64,000 bases of DNA from Limnanthes douglasii subsp. nivea (taxonomy: Eukaryota; Streptophyta; Magnoliopsida; Brassicales; Limnanthaceae). Position 1 is the first letter of the stretch, and each line of letters opens with the position of its first letter. The stretch is taken from assembly GCA_036936605.1 (NCBI GenBank), contig JAUPFV010000003.1, positions 149,762,997 through 149,826,996 on the forward strand. Reading direction: 5' to 3'. A program made the translations under genes and the position numbers. Under the pieces are notes generated by a model, which made no database searches, was not told the DNA's origin, and saw nothing but the letters and a program-made list of their open reading frames with translations. Below are positions 50,184 to 63,907 of the stretch, piece by piece.

Positions 50184-51830
50184 TTATGGATTCACATAAT
50201 GAACAAATAGTACAAATTTATTAAATATAATTTTTTTTGAGGTAATATCATTACCATAAAAAACAAATTAATTAGTTAATGAATTTTAATAACTATACGG
50301 GATTCGAAGGGTAATTTGGAAAAGCATAAAACATAACTAGTTGAAAGAGGTTTTTACTCAACATGAATGAATTGAATTGAAAAATAAACACTCTCTTATT
50401 TTCTTGAACAATTCTTCTGAGAAAATCATTTGTTAGAAAATAAAGTTCATAAATAAAAACTTACAAAAGTTGAAGATGAACTTCTCATCAGAAAGTTGAC
50501 GGAAAGTTGGTCGAAATTATGGAAGCTTGAGACACGTATTAAATATATTTTCGAAATTGGATCACAATATTTATTTGATCCTCCAATGAAATTTATCTTG
50601 AGATGTAACAGGCCTTGTGATTTTTAACACAAACAATTAGAAATAAAAAATAAAAAATTAAAATCGATAAATATTGATAAATGAGACATATTTTTCTTTC
50701 AAGAGATTTTGAGAGCGTTATGAATCATATAATTCACCTCTTGAATCATCTCCTTGTTTATAAAGATCATTAAGCCGTGGTAGAGTTTATCACGACAAGA
50801 GTTTTGATTTTCGCTAAAATGACTCATTTTAAATTAATTTTTAAAATATGACCAACTTTGCCGCGACAATTGATGTAATTGTCTTCTGTTAAAAAACGTG
50901 TCAAAAAATACGAAGATGTAAAATTATATTTCAACAGTATTATTTTGATATTTTAATACCTTCAAGAAATTGTTAGATATTTTTAAATCAAAATTTATGT
51001 TTTAATTATTTTAAATATTAAACAATTTAAAATTAAAAATAAAAAAAACTTTATTAATAATCAATTGAACGAAATAATGAATATAAAATTTTAAATTTGA
51101 AAAGAAACCTAAAATTAAACGAAATTTGAACTCTTTGTACCTTTGTGACAATTTTTTCGGAAGTAATTATGTGCCTCGTTTAAAATGATTTGGAAACTCT
51201 TACAAGGTACTTAGTTCTGATACTCACTCTAAATTTTGGATTCTACTCGGACCAACAAATGTTAAAATATTAATTTTAAGAGTCTGGAAGTTTCCGAGTT
51301 ATGATATGCACATTAGTAATATCAAATCACATCCCAAAGCGACAACATAAGTATGGAAAGAGTTCTATTAGCACGTCAACTATATATAAACCTCATTAAA
51401 ACTTTTATGCGCAATCTAGGCAGGAAAAAGTATACAAGAGGTCCCTTCATAAGTTACAAATAATTTAGTTTAAAACAAATTGTACATGACAGATAAAATT
51501 TTACACAAGGTAAAGCATGAGGTGTTTAATGTTCCATGGTGCTGAAGATTCCTCCCTTCTTCATCTATTAGTTTATAATTGCATGCTTTAAAATTTTCAG
51601 TCACCATTTACGGCTTTATTAATTCGTTCAAAGCTTGCCAAACCTCTAATAATTATTATGAAAGAATAATTTTATCAAGACCTTATCTCTCACTTTGAAC
51701 TGACATCTCTTCGAAGTCCTAAGGCGTATTTACCCCTCATTAGGGTTTGGTTATGTTAGATACTCAAGTGAGCCTTTTTTTTATTAGATCCAATTTCGCT
51801 CTTCTTCCTTCTTTATTTCCTTATACAAAA
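50184..51830. other. AT-rich sequence without a recognisable gene (copy 2)
   Basis: Counterpart of 5054-6600, with about 116 extra bases at 50238-50353 that are absent in copy 1. No gene supported. Confidence 0.6.
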
Positions 51831-52953
51831 TAATTAAATATCATAAATGATGGAAGAACATTTGTGTTTGACCACAACATTCATACCATACACGTGAACG
51901 AAAGGTATTTTACATTTGACGGTTCGAGTATTCGTCATGTAAGCCCAACATCTTATAAACAATATGGCCATTTGTGCGTAGCCCATGTCAAATTATTTTT
52001 AAGCCTTCCAAGATGCTTTGGTTCATGAACTTTATCTGACTATTTTCCTGAGGGTAAAAAGGGTATAGAATTGTTATTCTATATTCCTGGTTTGGAAATA
52101 AGATGATATCTCAATACTCTAAAACTGAAAATCATTGTTTGTGGTAATTTGTCTTGAGAGTCCAACCTATGATATACATTAGTACAAATAAAACTGATCA
52201 TCTCTTGGTAGTTAGCTTGGGGAGACCTCAACCCACTTCAAAAAATAGTCCCCACCAAAAATGAAATACTTGTAGTCTCCTACAACACTGGGTAGTGGTC
52301 TGGCCAGGTTAGTGACCCATATATAAAAAAGTAACGCTTTGGATATTGATTGAGTGGTAAGGCTGGACAATGAATCATATTGGCAGAACCTTGGAAGGGT
52401 TTAATCTTTTTCACTAAGTTATTACCATCAGATAGTAGTATCGTTCAACAACCTTGGTAACAAGAATATTTGGGTTATAATTCTAAAATTTTACTAGGCT
52501 GAACCGACCCACAACAGAGTTACCTTAAAACCGATGACTCTTTAAAGCCCAACCATCAGAGCAAAGTTTGGATCAAAACTTGCTTATATAGTGTCCCACC
52601 CAACAATACAAATCTTTTCATTCTAAGTGTTAACCTTTGAGTTGTAACTTTATCCTCGGGAGAAATAATGTGTTCTAGAAAGTTCAAGATTTCAATCCTG
52701 ACGTCTATAGCCTCACAATCATTCAACTCATGTATTTTATCATGAATTGGCTCGTGCTATTTATCATTTGAGGGATGTTCTTTAGGAGTGACTCATTGTT
52801 CGATCCTAGAGCAAGCTATCAAAGACAAATAATCTTCCTGAAAGCTTTCGGCCACTAGCACTTGTTCATAATTAATACTTCTGAATAGTTGCGTCTGTCT
52901 TTTCAGCACCTTAATATATTTGATTAGATGGTCCTTGTACGGCTCAACATGTC

Positions 52954-53991
52954 TGATGGCATGGCGGAAGATTAGAAGAAGAAAACAATAAATATGACCC
53001 TAACCCTAGGTTAGAGAATAAAGAAGACTTGGAGAAATAATCTCAAAATTATATTAATCAAAGTCTAACGGCAAAATAAGGTATATGATGCTTTATATAG
53101 CACTACCCGAAACCCTAATTCCAAATAAGGAAAATTACATAAATGTTTTAAAATAAAATAAATAAGATTAATGCTAAAATATTAAAACTGGTTTTCGAAG
53201 GCTTTACAGGTCGAATCTGGGTATCAAACTTAGTGACAAAGTCACATTTTTTAAATCTGACGGGCTATTCAAAATCTTCGATTTGAGTACATGTTTGACC
53301 CAATTCCGATCTCTGGGCGAGAAACCAGTCTGTTCGCAGTCTTCACTACATCATCCTTTCCCGATTGGGAAGAATTCGACCTCGAATTTGGAACGCTGAA
53401 ACATTGACAGAACTGCAAAAACATTGGCGTGTTCACCGCTGATTTCAACTGGTACCAGCATAAGGGTGTAAGAGGTGAGAATCTGAATGCTGCAGCTTTT
53501 GTCAAGAAGTAGTTTCTCAGCTTTGTCCCTTTTTACCATGTCATCAGCATTACTGTGGTCAACAATAACAAGATATACTCCACCCACTTGTTCTATGTCT
53601 TCTTTTTCAACCCATTTACTAAGCACAACATCACCCTTGCGCGTGGAAAAAAAGTTGTTGTCTTTCCAGTTCCAGACTGTGCTTGTTGTATCACATCAAA
53701 ACCCTTGCAGAAAGGAACAATTACTCTTTGTTGAATAGTAGATGGCTTCTCAAGTTCTTCAGAGTATATTTTTGCCAACAAATTCAAAACAGTGCAATCT
53801 TCTACTTTTAACTTGTTACTCTTTCTTTTATTTCCCCAACTATCACAAAAAAATCCTCCAAGTTCTATTACAAAACCTAATCTTTTATCCATTAAAACAC
53901 TATTCTTTTCTTTTTATCAATTTATTCATAATCTCAAACATAAAAATACCATGGGAGATAAACCAGCCTGTTCGCAGTCTTCGCTACATCA
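52954..53991 (-). mobile_element. eIF4A-bearing LTR element (copy 2, with internal deletion)
   Basis: Same ATGTC target duplication (52949-52953 and 53992-53996). It is 1038 bases long because about 299 bases are missing at 53951, removing most of the truncated LTR and one captured segment. It keeps 15 bases near 53540 that copy 1 lacks. The junction shares CAT between both sides, compatible with microhomology-mediated loss. Confidence 0.78.
53640..53800 (-). pseudogene. eIF4A-like fragment (copy 2)
   Basis: Minus strand [20 protein letters not shown] followed by [19 protein letters not shown] lies in one 99-codon frame (53892-53593). It matches eIF4A around the Q motif and Walker A. The frame then leaves helicase sequence. 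It is closer to eIF4A than copy 1 at the PFCKG residue. Confidence 0.85.
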
Positions 53992-56900
53992 ATGTCCCAT
54001 AGCATGGATTATTAAAAACCGAGAGTTACTCACCAAAAGTACCCTATTTTCCCCATAAAACATGGGCAAAAAAATCCCAATAATCGTTGCTTCATACTCA
54101 GCTTCATTATTCGACGTTTGAAAACCAAAGCGGATTCCGTGATTCCTTGCATCTCCATATAGATCCACAAGTTGGACACTGGTTTAGCATCTTGAGATAT
54201 TCGACCCTTCATCAGTTCGGATAAGCCATCATTCCCACATTATCGGGTGACAGTTCGGGCCTTTATGGTTGGAATTTCGTAAGAAAATCAATTAAGGTAT
54301 GAGCTTTGCTATCATTCATTGGTTTATTAGTTATATCAAAATCTCTCAACTCTACAAACCATCGGGTTAGCCTTCCTATGATATTTGACTTTTGCAAAAT
54401 GGTTCAGACCAGAAAAAATGTTCAAACCACAATGGAGCTGGAGGTAGGGTCTCATCTTTCTTGCTACAAAATAGATTGGATTCAGAGAACTTACCTCTTG
54501 TTTAATTAGAATCATGCTTACAACATGTTCATATACGACCATATAAACATATATTTGTTTCTTATATGATGGGTTTTGTTATTGTCTCTTGCGAGGTGAG
54601 GTATCGTATTATCTTACTAAATGATTCATTTCATTGATTGGTCTATTTGAAATTATTAGCTTTTCAAAGTACTGAAAAAGGATCACATTGTCCAAAGATC
54701 ATGAGATAATTGTATTGAGTGCAACTTATCTACAATATCTGAGATGTGACTTAAATATTCCCTAATTCTAACCAACATATCATCAATCTATACCTCAACA
54801 TTCATTCTAAATTGAAAAGTAAAAGCGTCGTTGACCAACATCTGATAAGTTTCCCTGTCAATTTTCAAACTAAAAGTCATTACTTGTAGCGATCCAAACT
54901 TCAGTCTGTTGTAAAAGTTTTATTTTTTTGGTTTGAATGATGCATTTGGATTTGGTTATATCCAGAGTAAGCATCCATGAATGACAAAAGTTTATTAATC
55001 GAGGTGGAATCTACCAACTGTTCCACATTTGGAACCGAAAGTGGATCCTTCATATAAGATTTGTTTAGTTTTATGAAATCTATGCAAATCATCTAACTAT
55101 AATTCTTCTTCTTCTTTACCAAGACCGGGTTAATATTCCATATAACATACTGATATTCTCTCATATGTCCTACATTGGACTACATAACCACTCGGCAAAT
55201 ATATCGTAAATTTATCAACGGAGAACGATCTTTTTTTTACACTGACTTCATGTTTGGGTTGACTGAGAATTTGTGACACATTATATTAGCTACAAATCCA
55301 GTAAGATATTTGTTAGACCATGCAAAAACATATAAGTTCTTTGAAAAAAAACCAATCAACTCTCTATTTAAATACCTCGACAACCGAGTACCAATCTTTA
55401 AATCCTTTATACATTTTAAACAATGCACCTTGGCTCCTCATTCGGTATAAAAAAAATCTCAATGAGATCATCAACCACTTCGAACCCCACTGGAGGCTTT
55501 CGAAAACTTCTATCTAGCCATCAGTTTTCCCCATTTTTCTCTTCTTTTTTAACTTCTTGCTTCTCTTTTTACTTTACCACTAAAAGTGTTCAGAAAACTC
55601 GTACTATGTACCTTACAATATACTTCAATAAATGATGGATACTAGATATTATCGAATGCATACAGTCAAGCCAAGTTTTGTCGAAGATTGCATTATAGAA
55701 AGTTGGATCATCCATCACCATGAAGAGTAAACAAACTGTTTTATTGAAATCCTCTTTAACAAGAATAAAATACATATCAAACTCCCCGGTAACTTGATCC
55801 TGTGAAGTCAACAACCGTTCTTTCTAAATGGCATATGATGGGGGGACTCCATTAGAGGTTTCTTTTAACAATATATTAGTAGAACTTATGATATCTATCA
55901 GGACCCTCTAGATCCCAACACCTTCCAAATGTGCATTTATGAAGATGATATCTTCGTGAGATCCAGTAACATCGTAAAAGTCATCATCTTCAAAGATAAT
56001 AGAAGGTAAGAAACATGGCTAAAGTGAGGCGACATTCTTCTTTAGAACTGCACTTCTAGGATCCTACCATGGCTCTTCGTATATGAAATGGTGATCTCAA
56101 ATATATAATCTCCCTTAATAATCCGTAGAAGCCCCACACACTCAATTTATCTCCATCTGAAACAACACAAACCGCATGAATATTAGGGTCCAAATAAAGA
56201 TAATCACCCTCATCCCCATCCCCAAGATAGCTTCTACCATATGATGGTCCTGGACGCGTTTGTTAAATCACATAATACCGCCTCATGACCGAAAGTTACA
56301 ATGTTATTACTTTTTTTTTCGGACGACCATTTAGGTCCCCATTCCACCTACCTCGACAGAACCTAAACAATTCCTAACATTTATTTGATCCTCACTTTTG
56401 TTTTTTACGTACTGTACCATGTTTCTGTTATCAATCAGGCTTTGAATATCTTGCCTTAGAGCTACACAATCTCTTGTCCAATGTCTAGCATCATTGTTGT
56501 ACTTGCAGAATTTCGTATTTCTATCATCTTAAAGTTTATTTATTGAGGGAGGAAATCTGAACTGCATTTGACCCTTCGCCTTGTGAAAGTTTTCTACCAC
56601 ACTATCGGTTAGCTTGGTAAATTTTTTGTGCCTCATCTTTTTGTTTCTTTGGTTATCATCTAATCCGATTTGTAGCGGATTGTACTTGCTCATAGTTAAT
56701 TATTTAAAAAGAGAAATATTGGACTTGTGTTTTAGGAGGTAAATAAATGTGATATGTGATTTAATGTTATTGCACTACCTGATATTTTCGATATGTAACC
56801 AAAGTAACAATGGAAATCAGAACTGAAGGATGATAATTGTGCATAGGTTGGTCTTTATGAATTAGCCGCAGACACATATTCCTTAATCTTATATTTCAAT

Positions 56901-58669
56901 TCTACCTACTCCAGAAAAACCTTGAGTGTGAGAGACTTTTTTATAATATCCTCTGCTATTACCCCCAAGAAAAGTATATGTCTGAAAGAGAAATAAGACA
57001 CGTCCTCTTTGAAATACTCAAGACTCTCCCAATTCCTGGACATGCAATCAATAAGATATTTTCAACAAACTGATAACTAAAACGTGGTCACGACATATCA
57101 AAACTAGTAAAAGACCTCGGGTCCAACGGGTTGAACCTTGTCAAAGTATTACTTTAAAGGTTCATTGATTAGCCATACTAATGTATAAAAATCCAGTAGT
57201 GTTGCTTCTGTTAGTCTATTCTAAAGAACAAGTTATAAATTGTGTTCGTGAGTTTGGAGGTTTAAATCACTCATCGTTATATATATTTAGTGTAATAAAG
57301 ATACAAATATATGGTGGTATGATTTATCTAGAGAGAAAAATTCAACTTGTCTTATTTTTTAGAGAGAGACAGAGCGCAGAATAGTAGATAAAAAATGAGA
57401 GAAACAAGGAGATCCGTAGTTGTTTCTATAAGCTAAATGAGCTTTGTATCAAAAGAAGATTTATTATCTTAGTTGTGTTTGAGAGAGTCTTCTTGTAACA
57501 TTTCTATATAAAACAATTGTGTTTGTTGTCTGTAAATGTAGGATCTCTTCACAACCGAACCACGTTAAATCTGTCTTGTGTGATTAGTTTTAAATTATAT
57601 CCTTATATATACTTTGTGTTGGAAGGTTCATAGAACCACGACTCTATTTTCATCTTGCCAAACTTGTAAAGGTTCATAAAGCTAAGGTATACTGCCAAAT
57701 CGTATAGCTTAAATCTTATGGTCTCGGCTAACAACATATGCCCAAATATTATGATTACCCTAATCTAATAATTATTTGAGTTGTAAATAAATATAAAATG
57801 TTTTACATTAGAAGAAGGCATACATACCCATGTTTGTTAGTAAAAAATCAAAAGAGATACTACTATTTTTATTATTAAAAACATATAAAACTATATATCT
57901 TGAGACAATGAGTTTGATATTTTAATATTTTCAAAAAATAGTTAAATATTTTTAAGAGAAAAGTACCTGAAAATACCCACTAAACTATCTTATTACCCAG
58001 CGGTATCCGCTTTTAACATAGTGTTACTTAATACCCAGACTAATAAATTGGACAAAAATACCCTTCCACTATATATACCCATTTTTCAGATCCAACCCAC
58101 TTTTTCGACCTTCCTATCACCCTAAACAAACGCAAAATTCTAATTTTAGAAACCACCAGAAAACAAACCGTTCGAATTCGTGATACTCTCTCTCTCTCTC
58201 TCTCTCTCAAACCCAGAAACCCTACAGCTTCTCACAGTTTGCACCTTCGACACTATCGCACCAGTCAGCCTCTTTTACTCAGTCAGACTACACACCTTCA
58301 ATCTCGTTCAACAAATTTGTCGTGAAGTCGTCTCTGAAAGCTTCAATCTCGTTCTCCGACCGGTGAAATTTAACAGGTATGCATTATCGTGGAAAGTGTA
58401 CTTTTTTTTTCGTTCTTGACGAATTTGAACCACTTTTTTCTCTTAATTCACGATACGCGTTGCTTTTTATACTAGAATGAAGTATCTACTGACGATAGTT
58501 GCTCAGTTTATGGGTTTATAGTCGAAGCCATGGTAGAATTTTAGTTGCATGTAATACTGATACTCTCCTGAGAAATATTATGTATGTTAGATCTGCATTA
58601 GGTAGTTCATTGTTGATTTTGGTGTTCGTTGCATAATTCCCAGATCCCTGCAACGTGCATGTAAAAAGT

Positions 58670-61600
58670 GTAACAGTTCGCACCCTGATCACCCACAATG
58701 CAAGCAATTCGCAGCTCGATTGCATGTTTATACTTATTTACAAACAATTCACAGCTTGAGCTACCTAATTCGCATCATACCAGATCTCATTTCGCAGCTT
58801 GTCTGTGAAGCCAATATTTATATGTATGCATTTCGCAGCTTGTGATGCAAATTATTTGTGACACTCCAACTGATTTGTGTTTGTGCAGAAAGTATGACAA
58901 CAAAACCTAGCTACTACAGATCAGGGTTGGTGAGCCTTCTGAAGCTACTCAAAGACATGCGTATTACAAGGGCGCACATTGAAGCTGCATGAAACACCCC
59001 CTTCTACACACTGCTGAAAACGGCTTTCCAAATCCGTAATGAGGCAGAGCTGCCAAAGAAGAAACTCTACTCAATCATTCAGTATATCATCGAGAAATTC
59101 TCCGTGGATAGAGACGCCTTTAGGATTGGCAACAAGTATGTAAAGCTAACTGAGAACGATGTCAAGATCATATTCGGCTTGAGGCATGGCACCCAGAAAA
59201 TCCAATTAACAAAAACCGGAGCTTTTCACAACAAGTATGCACCCGACGAGGAGGACGAATCAAGGATGATGAAGAAATACTTCATGGGTAAAACTGGCAG
59301 GAAAGTAGCAGCTAGTAATACCAAAACAATAACAAATGCCATTATAAAGGTACGTCTAAAATGGACTTCATCTTTATAAAGCAAGATTCTGTACATTTCT
59401 AACATAGCATGTTGTCGTTGGTTTTACAGGAGGGTATAGCGAAGGCCATAAACGAAGGAGGGGAGCATGAGTTGGAAGATGTTGCGAGGGTGTTGATACT
59501 GTTTTTGTGCTCCACACTATTCTACTCCGTATCTGGAGATATCCTGGGCTGGAGCACGGTTTATTACGTTGAAGACCTCAACAGAATAAACAATTATGAC
59601 TGGGCTGGATCAATACTGTACAAGCTTCGACAGTCTATCAGGAGTTGCTTAGCAGTAGAAAGAGCTGATAAAGTTGTCGGCTGCGTCGCCCTTGTAGTTG
59701 TAAGATTCATCTATTCAATATAAAAATTAGTTATGTACAAAGCATCTTGTTGATAAAACTTGTCCCCATGCAGCCCTTCATCATGGAGCACACAACAATC
59801 GGCCATGAGGTAGCAAAGCCAACATTGATACCAAGGTTTTTCAAATGGTTGGGATTAGAGTGCCAAGCATCAACCATGACATATCTTCTTCGAACACCCT
59901 TGCTGGATAATGACCAGGTATAAGCTTTATATATGTATTGAACTGGGGGTGCAAACAATTCGCAGCATATCATGCGTTTTGCTTAGAAATATGTATCAAT
60001 CATTTCGCAGCCTGATATGAATTTTACCTCGCAGCTTCTTTTTCTACACAGTTCGCATCATATAGTTTTACACACATTTCGCAGCTCTGCATGCATCAAC
60101 CATTTTCGCAGCCTGACATAGATACTTAGTTCGCAGCATGTGGTTTACACTTAGTTCGCAGCATATGGTACACATAGTTCGCAGCATATTGTCCCATACA
60201 CATTTCGCAGCTCAGAATGCGAATGCTTTGCAACTCTAACATGATTAAAACCACACAGTTCGCATCATATGATGCGAACTGTTTATAAAAAACAATTTGT
60301 TTCTCTACACCCTCATACTTTCGAAAGAATTAATTTACTTACATGTGCATCTGTTGGTAGGTTTTAGAAGGTCCATTACCGCTTACCGAGGCTGAAATTG
60401 AAGCTTTCGGAGAAAGAGAAGATGGTGAAGATGCAGAAGTAACGGAACCTACTTCACCGGAAGAAAGACCTAGGAAGAGGACGAAAAGCACAGCATCAAA
60501 ACCAAAACAAAGGAGACGAGCATCACAGAATGTAATGAATAAGGTGATGTCTCCCACACTCGAACATCCAACACCACCCGAGCCATCGATTCCACCACCA
60601 AGACTCCCCAAGAAAACGATTCCACCACAACCGAAAGGCAAATCCAGGCAAGAGCCCTCCGACACCGACACAACCAGTATGAGTGAAATAATCAGTGATT
60701 ATTTATTCAAACGCAGAGAACCTAATCCCGATATTGCTGCTCAATCAAAGCGTTTGAAGACATACGCCGATAAGAACAAGTACGAGCGAAAAATAGACAA
60801 ACAGGCCAGAGAAGTAAGTATGACTTCAACCTTAAATAATCACTACAATCAGCACTTAATATGTTTATAAAACGTTTGCTATCATTTTTGCAGCTGAAAG
60901 AATTGAAACGCAAGATAGCAGAACTTGAAGCACAACAACTCCATAATGCTATATCTCTGCCAATTTGCCGTACTGAAAGCCCAATAAAGCAGGTACCAGC
61001 AGCACTTCCAGAGGGACAAAAATCCACTGATCAGCAAGCATCCGTGTCTAATGCTGATCAGCACCATGCTAATGGAGTACTGCCGGAAGAAAGGGATGAT
61101 GATGCCCACAATTCACCCATCATGGAGGCACATACAGAGGAGGTAGATAATGTAAATAGATGATATTATGTTATCAAACAAATATCAGGACTCTTGTGTA
61201 GTCCTGTCCAAACGTTTCGCAGCTTGAGCTGCGAATTATGTAATAAACTGGTGGTTTGGTTATTACACAATTCGCATGCTGAGCTGCGAATTATTAGGAA
61301 TGTATAACATAGATATCAGGTCAGGATGCGAAATGTGATTACACAATGATTAACTTATGCTTAACCCTTCCACCATTTTGTTTTTTTTTTGTATGAAATA
61401 GGAGACCGAAAGCCAACAACAACACCAGCAGAAACAACAAGACCAGCAGCAACAACAACAACAAGAACAACAGCAACAACAACAACAACAGCAACAACAA
61501 GAAGAACACCCCCAGCAACAACAACAGCAACAAGAACAACAGAAACAACAGCAACAACAACAACAACAGCAGCAACGAGAAGAAGAACACCCCCAGCAAC

Positions 61601-63600
61601 AGCAACAAGAAGAAGAAGAACAACAACACCCCCAGCAACAACAACAACAACAACAGGAACAACAGCAACAACAGCAACAACAACAACAACAAGAAGAACA
61701 CCCCCAGCAACATCAACACGAAGAACACCACCAGCAACAACCCCAGCAGCCACAGGTTCAACACGAAGACCGGCAACAAGAACAACAACAACAAGAGCAA
61801 CAAGGACAACAAGAACAACAACAGCAGCAACAGATAACCTTGGCGAAGAGAGAAAGGCTAACTCAAGAGGTAGCACCTCAAGAGTCAGAACCTGTCCATC
61901 CCGGTGAGAAGACAGAACTACTCAGCCAGGAAGGACCATCCTTAGAAGACAAAACCACTTCTTCGGTGGAACCTCAAAGACCAACGGTGCTGTCAGCAAA
62001 GTCAGAATTTCTAAGCCAACGTCAAACTGTAGGCCCGGTAACAAATCAACTGCCAGCTCCAGAGTCCCACGATAACACAGTAGGTTTACCTAATGCTTTT
62101 GTTGATGGTATTTACACTCAAGTTTCACAGATATTTTTAAATGAAATTGATAATGTATATTACGATTCTATAATACAATGGTCTTTGGAGAATATGTCGG
62201 AGGATGACTTTTATGATTTCTGCCGACACGATCCAGATCCTATGCCGAACAAGTCAACGGCAGTGGTTGTCGCTGACCGTGCGGTAAGGCCTACTTATAA
62301 TGATTTCGCATCATAACATAATATTTGTGTCTAATGCTGATTGGGGTATTACAAACGAATATCAGGGTAGGATGCGAACTGTTCAGTGGAACCTCGAACA
62401 GTTCGCACCCTACCCTGATAGATACTAAGATGCGAACTGTTTGGACTCGTTGCACTTATAAACCACTGACGCCCTTCTACTCTTGATTTTTGTTATTTAC
62501 TAAGCTCGAGCCTAGTAAGAGATAGAGCAGCCAAATTTTGCGCTACTAACACAAACGCAGCCTCAATTGGTAGAGGAAGAAGAAGAGTTTGTAATTACAA
62601 TGTGGGAACCGCCAGTAGTAGAATACAGCGACTCGCCAAAGAAAACAAAAGTAACTAACCGTATCGATCTGGCAGAATACCACAAAATACAGTTGGTTAA
62701 AGCCTACGAGAGCGACACCCTTGATCCAGTGGTATGGCAGTTACCGGAGTCCAAGTTTACATACGGAATCAGGGTGCAAGCGAGTGATGTCATGGCACTA
62801 CCTTTAGAACTGGAGCTGGACGTAAAGGTATCCAATTGTCAACCAATTTTATTTTCAATGTTTCAAATATGTATTCTATATTTAACATAAATCTACAACT
62901 CCTTTGTTAGTTTATCGATGCTTGGATTCGAAAGATGCTTGAAGATACAGACTACAAAGTTCCATGCACTAAAGCTAAAGGAGAGCATCACGACGCCATA
63001 CTGATTTCGGGCATGACTGCGGTAAGTTTAGCTCACGTAAATTGAACAAAGTTCTCAGAAATGTTCTCACTTTAATATACTCTTGCTTGGATGCAGCATC
63101 AAATGAAAGCAGGGTGGCAAGTGGAAAATTTGGTGGACATGGCTTTTAGGAAGGGGCGCAAAGCAGCCAACATCATCATGGTTCCAGTGTGCACCGAGAT
63201 GAAGGACAATGTAAACCACTGGACGTTGCTCATCATCGACGTCGACGGAAGGACAATTTCAAACTACAATTCGCTTCTGCCTAAGCTTCATGCCATAGAC
63301 ACCACCACAAGGACACCTGCACTACTGGTAAATATTCCAAACTATACACTTAAATCTGAACACATTTTAAGTATGCATGCTGCGAAATGAGATCTGGTAT
63401 GCTACGAATTGTGAGTAAACAAGATGTTTTTTCGCAGCCTGTCCATAACTCAATTCGCAACCTATCCATGTTGGATACAATTCGCAGCCTGTCCACAACT
63501 AAATTCGCAGCCTATCAAGGCTGTCATACAATTCGCAGCCTAAGATGCGAATTGTGTTGGATTTATTGTCGTATAATTCGCAGCCTCAGGATGCGAATTG
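58670..63600. repeat. TTCGCA / TGCGAA motif clusters, copy 2
   Basis: Same cluster positions as in copy 1. Several sites are better preserved: at about 60130-60190 copy 2 has three TTCGCAGCA sites where copy 1 reads TTCGCAGTA, TTTACAGCA and TTCGCAACA. Confidence 0.9.
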
Positions 63601-63907
63601 TATGTCACCAACTGTTTTTGTTTTTGTGCATATTCCTAACACTAATTATTATACACAGATCAAATATTTGTTGAATAGAGGATTCCTACCCAAATATACT
63701 ACAGGGTGGAAGGTGAAAGTGGAAAGAGGCATCCCACAACAAAAGCGAGGCAGCGTGGACTGTGGTATCTTCGTCTGCAAATATGCAAGGGATATTATTG
63801 AACATGGATCAGTGCAGAAAAAATACGATGCAGATATGGTAACTACCTTCAGAGCAGAAATGTTCTATTACTTTTTAAATGACAAAGACCGCATCGCATA
63901 TGGCTGA
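58894..63907 (+). pseudogene. Ulp1-like protease gene of the MULE, copy 2, broken differently
   Basis: Same ten-exon plan as 13915-18955. Here codon 33 is TGA (58990-58992, AGA in copy 1) and one A is missing near 62517 in exon 7, shifting the frame. The two lesions of copy 1 are absent: exon 4 has five As (60789-60793) and stays in frame to the donor, and the Gln tract has no stop. The catalytic region again shows His in NHWTLL, Asn in SNYNSL and Cys in VDCGIFVC. Residue differences such as VCTEMKDN for ACTETKDN are scattered. Confidence 0.85.
61402..61837 (+). repeat. CAA/CAG-rich polyglutamine tract (copy 2)
   Basis: Counterpart of 16422-16880, about 25 bases shorter, uninterrupted by a stop in the Gln frame. 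Confidence 0.92.

Larger units (their letters stand above)
51840..56693 (-). pseudogene. Decayed Ty3/gypsy element (copy 2)
   Basis: Counterpart of about 6600-11729. The gag start is at 56693 and the protease-following block at 55814-55590. The RT block at 55092-54901 is the clearest of either copy (MICIDFIKLNKSY, then LLSFMDAYSGYNQIQMHHS). RNase H blocks are near 54542-54336 and 54212-54030. Integrase lies below 52700. The eIF4A-bearing LTR element (52954-53991) interrupts it at the same place as in copy 1. Confidence 0.8.

Noticed and set aside
58180..58208. CT microsatellite, longer in copy 2 than copy 1
   Set aside because: Ordinary slippage in a pyrimidine-rich leader; no further structure.
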